DNA from: Paragorgia papillata
Lineage: Eukaryota; Cnidaria; Anthozoa; Scleralcyonacea; Coralliidae
NCBI GenBank assembly: GCA_035771165.1
Contig: JAWNZC010000322.1
Span: 5,300,001 to 5,364,000 of the forward strand
Direction of reading: 5' to 3'
Length of the DNA stretch: 64,000 bases
In this document: positions 56,930 through 64,000 of the stretch, piece after piece
How the letters are laid out: each line of letters starts with the position of its first letter
Position numbering within the stretch: the first letter of the stretch is position 1
Made by a program: the position numbers and the translations under genes
Notes under the pieces: model-generated
What the model was told of the DNA's origin: nothing
Seen by the model: only the letters and a program-made list of their open reading frames with translations
Database searches by the model: none

Positions 56930-57449
56930 ATTATTGTGGTATTTTCTTAAATACAGACGCTTTGTAGTTATAATAGTTAAGTAACCTGCACCAAAGCACG
57001 AGAACGAACGACTAGCCTCATTAATGGAATGACCAAGTCGTTCTCACTGGTATAGTCTCTGTCCCCTGTTGCCTATTGCCACTTTTGATTATCATATTTG
57101 TTTGCTCTTAACAAAATGCTAAACTGCTGTGATGAGTAAAGCCAATAACTAAAGTTGTTTGTGTCTAATTGTGTGGATATATTTTCATCCTTTTGTTTCG
57201 GATATAGATACAGCACATGAAGTTCAAGCCTAATATGCTTAGTAAGTTAGGCTAATAAGTTGTGTCGTTGTGATATTCTTCATGCTACTGTCTTCAGATT
57301 AATGAGCGTGCATGGTCCCACAACAAATGATGACACCACCTAATAATGTTTCACTAATGTGACTTCATTTCTTTTCAATCTTGTTGATGAGGCTTTAATA
57401 TACAGTAAGCCTATATTATAATATAAGGCTATAATATATTCAAACTTGT

Positions 57450-57680
57450 AGTCAAAATGCAGCGCAAATGGCGCAGTACTGAAGTCAAAATGCAGTGCAA
57501 ATGCAGTGCTGAAGTCAAAATGCAGCGCTGAAGTCAAAATGCAGTGCATATGCAGCGCTTTTGCACTAATATATTTTTGTGTAGATCTATATCAATGCGC
57601 TGCAGTTGCATTCAATATCGTCAAAAGTGCAGCACATAAATGTGCAGCGGATTTGCAGTCAAGAAGTAGTCAAAATGCAG
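57450..57680. repeat. agtcaaaatgcagYgc short tandem repeats
   Basis: The word gaagtcaaaatgcag followed by cgc or tgc recurs about six times, irregularly spaced. It is non-coding. Confidence 0.6.
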
Positions 57681-57888
57681 TTACCATGTAGCGCTGCCAT
57701 TTCCGTACGGGGACTGTTAATTACCTAAACTGCATAAAGTATTCTTTAAGTGTTGATTAAAATACTGAAAATGCATATTTTCTGAAAAACACATATATGT
57801 GATGTAGGCTATCCTGAATAAAGATTGTTTTTGATTGATTGATTAACAACCTCGCATTCGTCAAACATTGAAAGTACAGGTTCTTAAA

Positions 57889-57993
57889 AATAGATCGCCA
57901 ATTGACGTTATTGGAGGATTGGTGCCAAGCCACAGGGGGGATACCACCCCCTGATCGGAGGTAACCATGGCAACCCCGCCACAGCCCACCTCC
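57889..57993 (-). repeat. Split direct repeat B2
   Basis: atagatcgccaattgacgtt to cagcccacctcc matches B1 at 58544-58647 base for base over about 105 bp. Confidence 0.88.
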
Positions 57994-58069
57994 AGGCACC
58001 AGTCACACTGTCAAAGCAGTGGAAATATATATACTTACCCTTGCATTCTATCAGGAGTGGGTGGGTGGA

Positions 58070-58543
58070 TCACTAAACAGCGCGCGCAAAACCAGTCAAG
58101 CTCAGACCACGCTGACAAGACTTTGACGAGCGCTGAGATAATCCCCACATATTATAATGAGTGACCACTGACCAAATACCTAATAAATAGATAGCGCGCG
58201 CAGAACCAGTCAAGCTCAGACCACGCTGACAAGACTGTGATGAGCGCAAATCAAGCTCAGACCACGCTGACAAGACTTTGATGAGCGCAAGTCAAGCTCA
58301 GACCACGCTGACAAGACTTTGATGAGCGCAAGTCAAGCTCAGACCACGCTGACAAGACTTTGATGAGCGCAAGTCAAGCTCAGACCACGCTGACAAGACT
58401 TTGATGAGCGCAAGTCAAGCTCAGACCACGCTGACAAGACTTTGATGAGCGCTGAGATAATCCCCACATATTATCATGAGTGACCGCTGACTAGCATTGT
58501 CTCCTTTTTTACCTTGCCTAAATTACATTTAGCCACATTAAAA
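58070..58543 (-). repeat. Split direct repeat A2 with seven related minisatellite units
   Basis: It matches A1 (62468-62900). Inside, a 41-bp unit (core ctcagaccacgctgacaaga) occurs seven times, six of them in tandem or nearly so. A1 has six. Confidence 0.9.
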
Positions 58544-58647
58544 ATAGATCGCCAATTGACGTTATTGGAGGATTGGTGCCAAGCCACAGGGGGGATACCA
58601 CCCCCTGATCGGAGGTAACCATGGCAACCCCGCCACAGCCCACCTCC
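58544..58647 (-). repeat. Split direct repeat B1
   Basis: It is directly adjacent to A2 and matches B2. It follows the recombinase relic on the minus strand. Confidence 0.88.
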
Positions 58648-58779
58648 CAATGAGAGCCAAGCACAATGGTGCTTGAGAAGGGGCCTGTGACGGGGTCACG
58701 AAAGGCATCTGACTCCAAAGCCACCAAGCACCATTCCACCAATAACGGTAAGCCAAACCACACCTACCAAAGTGGACAA

Positions 58780-58995
58780 ATACCTTTAATATACCCCTTC
58801 CAAGATCATGACAGATGGCGCGCAAACTTTGCCAGAACCTACGGTGCCATCCTAATATACATTTGATATACATTACTAGTCCATCTACCAAGAGACTGGA
58901 TAATACGATCACCGTTTTGACCAGCCATTGTCGCTGTGCCAATTCTGAAGCTGTGACTGCCATAGTTGCCCTCCAACCCGGCTGAAGCCACAATG
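58780..58995 (-). pseudogene. Tyrosine recombinase C-terminal part
   Basis: The minus strand reads SHSFRIGTATMAGQNGDRII, then QSLGRWTSNVYQMYIRMAP. HSFR is the HxxR box, and the Tyr in the YQMYI segment is the likely nucleophile. A stop follows MAP, so the copy is inactive. It is the same family as the fragment at 63211-63525. Confidence 0.82.
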
Positions 58996-59194
58996 CTTCT
59001 TAACCAGTCCGTAAACGCGCGTTAAAGAGGGGCACCTCCTCTTCTCATAAGCAGTGGACCATGAGCATCACTTCTACGTTGCAAATATTTGATCAGCGCA
59101 TCAATAGCACACAAGGTGCTTTTCCTTGACCAATGTAAATGTAATACCCTTAACGAAAAGGATAAATAGCGCGCGGAACCAGTCACGCTCAGAC

Positions 59195-59610
59195 CACGCT
59201 GACAAGACTCTGCTCCATCATGCAAGTTAAATGATACGCTGACAAGACTCTGCTCTATCATGCAAGTTAAATGATACGCTGACAAGACTCTGCTCTATCA
59301 TGCAAGTTAAATGATACGCTGACAAGACTCTGCTCTATCATGCAAGTTAAATGATACGCTGACAAGACTCTGCTCTATCATGCAAGTTAAATGATACGCT
59401 GACAAGACTCTGCTCTATCATGCAAGTTAAATGATACGCTGACAAGACTCTGCTCTATCATGCAAGTTAAATGATACGGTGACAAGACTCTGCTCTATCC
59501 TGCAAGTTAAATGATACGCTGACAAGACTCTGCTCCCTCATGCAAGTTAAATGATACGCTGACAAGACTCTCGTCGAATGCTCCATCCTGCAAGTTAAAT
59601 GATAGATAGC
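59195..59610. repeat. 40-bp minisatellite within the element
   Basis: About ten units of cgctgacaagactctgctct plus atcatgcaagttaaatgata. The first 13 bases (cgctgacaagact) are shared with the 41-bp unit of the A repeats. The leader agcgcgcgcagaaccagtca also recurs at 58190, 59162 and 59607. Confidence 0.9.
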
Positions 59611-59855
59611 GCGCGCAGAACCAGTCAAGCTCAGATCAGATCAGATCAGATCACGCTGGCAAGACTCTCGTCGAATGCTCCATCTTGCAAAGGTAAATGA
59701 ACTGAAGACGAAAATGCACTGGAATGCGGTGTTGTAAACTCACTTTGAAGATCGCAAGACTCAACAATATGCCAAGGTACAAGCTGCTCAGAACATAACG
59801 TGATCATAGACTTGAGACTCCAAAGATCGGTAAATAACCAGCATGACCTCCTTTG

Positions 59856-60239
59856 TTACTGGAGGTCGTGGGGTGACAGACAGTCTCTGAACCTGTTTAA
59901 TCCCATGAGCAACTCCTTAAGCCTTAAGGAGTTGGCAATAGGGTCTCCGAAACCCATTTCAAAGTGAAGTGAGCGCACTGCTGATAATACACTTTGCGCG
60001 CAAAAGGTAAGCCAAAATGCTGCTGACATTAGTAAATTGCGCAACAAGTGCATGATGAGTGGGTACTTGGATGCACGCGAATTAAGTATGCTAACAGCCG
60101 CTAATTTACCACAGTGGAAACGTAAACTGCGCTGTCTCCAATAACCACCCCCAACTCGAGCTGCAATGACCACAGGACATAGTTCCTTGTACGCAATGGA
60201 AAACTGGTTCTGCAGAGGAATCCACATACCATTAATCAC
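59856..60239 (-). pseudogene. RNase H region of the retrotransposon
   Basis: The minus strand has SIAYKELCPVVIAARVGG, then RSLRFHCGKLAAVSILNSRA and LLRNLLMSAAFWLTF. This is the typical DIRS-group RNase H pattern (ELL..V.A...W, F..DN..VV..LN). It is damaged at some key residues. Confidence 0.72.
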
Positions 60240-60659
60240 TCAGCGCCCCAGAGAGCACCAAGCCAACACTGCCCAATGCATCCAAGTCACCTCCATATCA
60301 ATAAAGGGGGGGGGGGGGGGCTAGGCCATTGAACAACCAAGCTAACCCCAATCCACCCCCGAACAATGGTTGCCACAAATACAACTACTCCAACTGAAAG
60401 TCGTTGTTCAGTATATGGGGTGGTCATTCCTCCTGAAGCAACATGGACAATGAATCATTCTGCGCGCCAGGTCTACCAGGCCAGACCACCATTGAAGCAC
60501 CGTGTAAGTGACTGATTAAGCTTCAAGCTGTTACTTATTACACCACCAGCAACCGGCCCACAACTCCAACAGTTGTAGCGTGCTATTTACTGCAAGTGCA
60601 ATGAATCTAATTCACATTTATTGGGATGCAAAGGTAAGCCTAATCTAGAGTAAGTGCAA

Positions 60660-60925
60660 TAGCCTTGGTCAATTATTCTCGCGTTGCCGTGAATCAACTG
60701 GACCTGCAGTGATGTAATCATCTAGATAATGCAATAGGTCTAGCATGGAATGATTTGTCTTCAAAATTCATCCCACCAAGTCTGCTACCAAGTTGAAGAT
60801 AAGAGCAGCTGAGCGCAAGCCAACGGAAGAGCCAGGTCAACATAAATTTCCCCTTCTACCTTAAACCTAAGAATAACGATCCTTTGGAGGAATTGGGATA
60901 TTCCGATAAGCTGACTTGACATCAA
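60660..60925 (-). pseudogene. Reverse transcriptase of the retrotransposon
   Basis: The minus strand has AKFDVKSAYRNIPIPPKDR, then LALPFGLRSAALIFNLVADL and LLHYLDDYITAGP. The catalytic YLDDY is at about 60729-60715. FDVKSAYR..P, LPFGLRSAP and HYLDD are characteristic of DIRS-like reverse transcriptases. In-frame stops and a shift near 60880 show decay. Confidence 0.85.
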
Positions 60926-61989
60926 ACTTCGCCCTCAAAGCCCCTATTCCAACACTGAAAGGCAATATTAGAAGAAATACCTGTAGTGAACCCTGCATGC
61001 ACCCGAAATAATACGACCGCTGTACATAGAAAGTGATAATCCCAACTACAGTGCCCCCAGCAGTCAAATTATACATGAACAAACAATACCCTGTAACATA
61101 CATTAAATTATTTTAAAGGTCTCGTGGGACAACATACAGTACTCACACAGTACTTATTTAGTATGAACCCCCCGCAGCTTAAAAAGTCACGAATAACACC
61201 GTCAATGCCTCTTTTGTTTCTTAGGTGGGGTGAACGAACGGTTGTTGGTTTTGGGATCTTTTTCAGGGCACTTACAATTTAAACATGTATGGGAGAACTT
61301 GCATGAGGATGGGGCGAAATATCTCCCAGCATTCCATGATATACAACGCATTGAGAGCACTCGTTTCCGCGAGGCTCATCTGCGAAATTAACTGCACTTG
61401 TGGTGACGAATGCGACGACCCTTTACATTCGCGCCAACAGCGTGGAAATTAAACAACTGAACGTCGAACTTCGACCAGTCAGTTCATCGCGTTGCTGCAG
61501 CCTGCTCACGGAAAGCCACATCAAGCTATGCCACACGCGCCCCGCGTATTGCCGTATGTTCGCAGAATCAAGACTTCCACCGATGTGGAAAGTGTGAACT
61601 CAACACCGAAGAATAAATCGAAAAAGCCTCCATGCACCACTGAACAATAACCGTAATCTGGCGACGAGGTTTCTTAGGCGCTGCCGCTAAAACTAAATGG
61701 CCATCAAATAACAGTTGCGCTCCGTCTCGCCGCAATTCAAGTTGGCCGCAGCAAATCTGCAAAATCTATAACTTCCGTGCCACTACTGTATTTGCGAAAC
61801 CAATTTAGCAAGCACCAGAGAATAACCAGGAAACGCCAGCTGCGATGAAATTAATGAACCTATTTCCGCGCTGCGGGATTGCGGGGTTAAATTATCCGAC
61901 AAGCTGGTTCGAGGAGTTAGCGCCAGACAATGGAGTGTATTTGTCTGAATAGACGTGAGCAACTGCTGTTCGAGGACTCGAAAAAGTAG

Positions 61990-62230
61990 TCACAAAACTA
62001 GGAATATAAGCGTTGGTGACCTACCTTGACAATCCTGAGCGCTTGCAATACTTTGGGCGACCAAAGGCGGCGCACTACTTAACTGAAAGGCATTTGTTTG
62101 TGCCAATAAGCTAGATGATTCTCCCTCAGACATACACGATCGGCGCTGACTGGTCTGACGATCGTTGAGTGTGATTGCGCTCCTCCACCGACGGCACACT
62201 GGTAGTTGTAGCGCTTCCTTGCTCTTCTCT
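61990..62230 (-). pseudogene. gag-like region of the retrotransposon
   Basis: A 69-codon minus-strand frame (SAITLNDRQTSQRRSCMSEG onward) lies where gag is expected, between A1 and the reverse transcriptase. No Cys-His knuckle is visible. The call rests mainly on position. Confidence 0.4.
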
Positions 62231-62467
62231 AAGGGCTAACTTCACCGCCGCTATCACCGTGGAATAATTTGAGGCGAAGGCTGATCAACATTCGGTGTCG
62301 GTGGGTTGACTTCTGACGGCGCCATCTTCATGGACCTCACCAGAACTACTGTCAGTACGCGAATGATGAATTTAACCCAGCGGCCTGACATTTCTTGTTT
62401 GTCGCTCCATTAGACCACAAATCAATCGAATCAACACAATGCAAAGCAAGAATCCCCACGTATCAAC

Positions 62468-62900
62468 TCACTAAACAGCGCGCGCAAAACCAGTCAAGCT
62501 CAGACCACGCTGACAAGACTTTGACGAGCGCTGAGATAATCCCCACATATTATAATGAGTGACCACTGACCAAATACCTAATAAATAGATAGCGCGCGCA
62601 GAACCAGTCAAGCTCAGACCACGCTGACAAGACTGTGATGAGCGCAAATCAAGCTCAGACCACGCTGACAAGACTTTGATGAGCGCAAGTCAAGCTCAGA
62701 CCACGCTGACAAGACTTTGATGAGCGCAAGTCAAGCTCAGACCACGCTGACAAGACTTTGATGAGCGCAAGTCAAGCTCAGACCACGCTGACAAGACTTT
62801 GATGAGCGCTGAGATAATCCCCACATATTATCATGAGTGACCGCTGACTAGCATTGTCTCCTTTTTTACCTTGCCTAAATTACATTTAGCCACATTAAAA
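62468..62900 (-). repeat. Split direct repeat A1
   Basis: It matches A2 from tcactaaacagcgcgcgc to agccacattaaaa, offset 4398 bp at the left end, with one fewer 41-bp unit. Its right end (62900) is the 5' end of the element on the minus strand. Confidence 0.9.
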
Positions 62901-64000
62901 CACACATTGAACCACGAGAACTGTCCGCAGTCTTGGTTCACTAGGCTTTTTTGGATGGCCATAGCGCCCTTGAGAGGTCTCGGTGCAACACCTGTGCTTG
63001 ACCTGCACCACGCTTGCCTTGATGGAATTGGTACCAGGCTGTCACCATGGCCAGGCCTAGTAATCTACTATGCGTGTCTAATAGTTGTAATGGTGTCGCC
63101 CTGTAGCCGAGAAACCCTCTCCAAGGTAACCCTCCAGCAACGCTGGAGCGAGGGCTTCGATGCACACGAGCCCTCTTCCAAACAACAACAGGATAGTAGG
63201 GACAAGTCAGCTAAGACAGCACACGAGCGACGGAAAAAAGTAGATCGGGGGAAGTATGGATATAACGTTGATAAGCATGCATTGCTAGACCAGCGACCCA
63301 AAGTCTTAATGCTAGATGGTCTGGAATGCCCGCAGCGGCGGCGGAGGAAGCCGCGCCAATCCGGAAGCTGTGACTGGCATACTGTTTCTCACGGCCAATA
63401 GCGGAAAGGATAGAGCGAAGCCACGAATTGACGAGGAGAGGTGAAAGTGGTGTACCAGAGGTCAACAAGAAGAGGGGACCAGCGGGAGGGCTACGGATGG
63501 CAAGGTACCGGTACAACGCGGCCACAGGGCAAACTGATGTTCCCGACGGAGCAATGTGGAGGCTGACCCCTTAGCAAAAAGGGTCTATCTTCGAGGTCTT
63601 GAGGCGGAGGTGGATAACGCCGGCAGCGTCAATGGTGACATCGGTGAGCGACAAGTGACAATGAGGGTCGTAGACGCCTGCGCAGGTACTCTCGCTGACG
63701 CGGAGGAACCCAAAAAACGCCAAGGAACACGCCGCCCAGAACATGCACGAGTCAAACGAGGAGAAGGATGACTGTCAAATGACCCGCAGAAGTTGACTTG
63801 TGATCGGTAGCCGGGGTTGACGAGGAGACGAGACTGAGCGCTTTGTACCACGAACCACACGATGGAGACGAGGAGTATCAACAAGAGGGTCCGGTAAACC
63901 CCGATCCACGTGCAAGGACCGCACAGCAGCCAAATAAACGGATACCGTTGCCGGAGATAAACGCCTAGGAGGTGCATTAAGTCTGGGCCACGAGCCGATC
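62901..64000 (-). mobile_element. Second tyrosine-recombinase element, 3' part (continues past the window)
   Basis: The minus strand carries a recombinase domain in shifted pieces: DSHPSPRLTRACSGRR (about 63780), LSLTDVTIDAAGVIHLRLKT (about 63660-63590) and SHSFRIGAASSAAAAGIPDH with AYQRYI (63211-63525). This stretch is much richer in GC than the rest of the window. The PAT/Ngaro-like copy at 57889-62900 abuts it and may have inserted into it. Confidence 0.7.
63211..63525 (-). pseudogene. Tyrosine recombinase catalytic segment
   Basis: The 104-codon frame reads MAALYRYLAIRSPPAGPLFL, then KQYASHSFRIGAASSAAAAG and HAYQRYIHTSPDLLFSVARV. HSFR (HxxR) and the Tyr of AYQRYI are present. LGRW, usual between them, is here LWVAGLA, possibly damaged. 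Upstream parts lie in other frames. Confidence 0.75.

Larger units (their letters stand above)
57889..62900 (-). mobile_element. Tyrosine-recombinase retrotransposon with split direct repeats (PAT/Ngaro-like), decayed
   Basis: Read on the minus strand the order is A1 (62900-62468), gag-like region, reverse transcriptase, RNase H, recombinase, B1 (58647-58544), A2 (58543-58070), a 76-bp spacer, and B2 (57993-57889). A1 and A2 are near-identical apart from one extra 41-bp unit in A2. B1 and B2 are about 105 bp and identical or nearly so. A1-body-B1-A2-B2 is the split-direct-repeat layout of PAT and Ngaro elements, which integrate with a tyrosine recombinase and make no target duplication. The coding frames carry several stops, so this copy is dead. 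Confidence 0.87.

Overview
The window is animal nuclear DNA: AT-rich, with spliced genes split by long introns full of transposable elements. The genes (STIM, SRA1 and a LOTUS-domain protein) are metazoan. The mix of non-LTR, tyrosine-recombinase and hammerhead-ribozyme retroelements with many short inverted-repeat elements fits an invertebrate, perhaps a cnidarian or sponge. The species cannot be fixed from the sequence alone.

Layout. Positions 1-9497, minus strand: an SRA1-like gene in five recognisable exons, running off the left edge, with old transposons in its introns. Positions 9498-9978: a short divergent promoter with CRE-like and ETS-like sites. Positions 9979-45597, plus strand: a complete STIM gene (ER calcium sensor of store-operated calcium entry). 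Its eleven-exon path keeps frame throughout and gives 648 residues. The exons for the luminal EF-hand/SAM sensor (exons 2-5) occur twice, as cassette A (10908-27316) and cassette B (33458-36625). Both cassettes have phase 1 at each end, so A, B or A+B all keep frame. Positions 46-48.2 kb: a cluster of hammerhead-ribozyme repeats with a shared downstream hairpin and (TA)n tails. Around 50-51 kb, minus: a broken cysteine-rich gene of unknown function. Positions 53767-54816, plus: the first large exon of a LOTUS (OST-HTH) protein. Positions 57889-62900, minus: a decayed tyrosine-recombinase retrotransposon with split direct repeats in A1-B1-A2-B2 order (PAT/Ngaro-like). Positions 62901-64000: part of a second recombinase element.

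The two best leads are the duplicated STIM sensor cassette, which could give one gene two calcium-sensor heads, and the hammerhead family, whose members share a covarying hairpin 35-46 nt downstream of the ribozyme. All calls rest on reading the sequence. No alignment, folding or database search was run.
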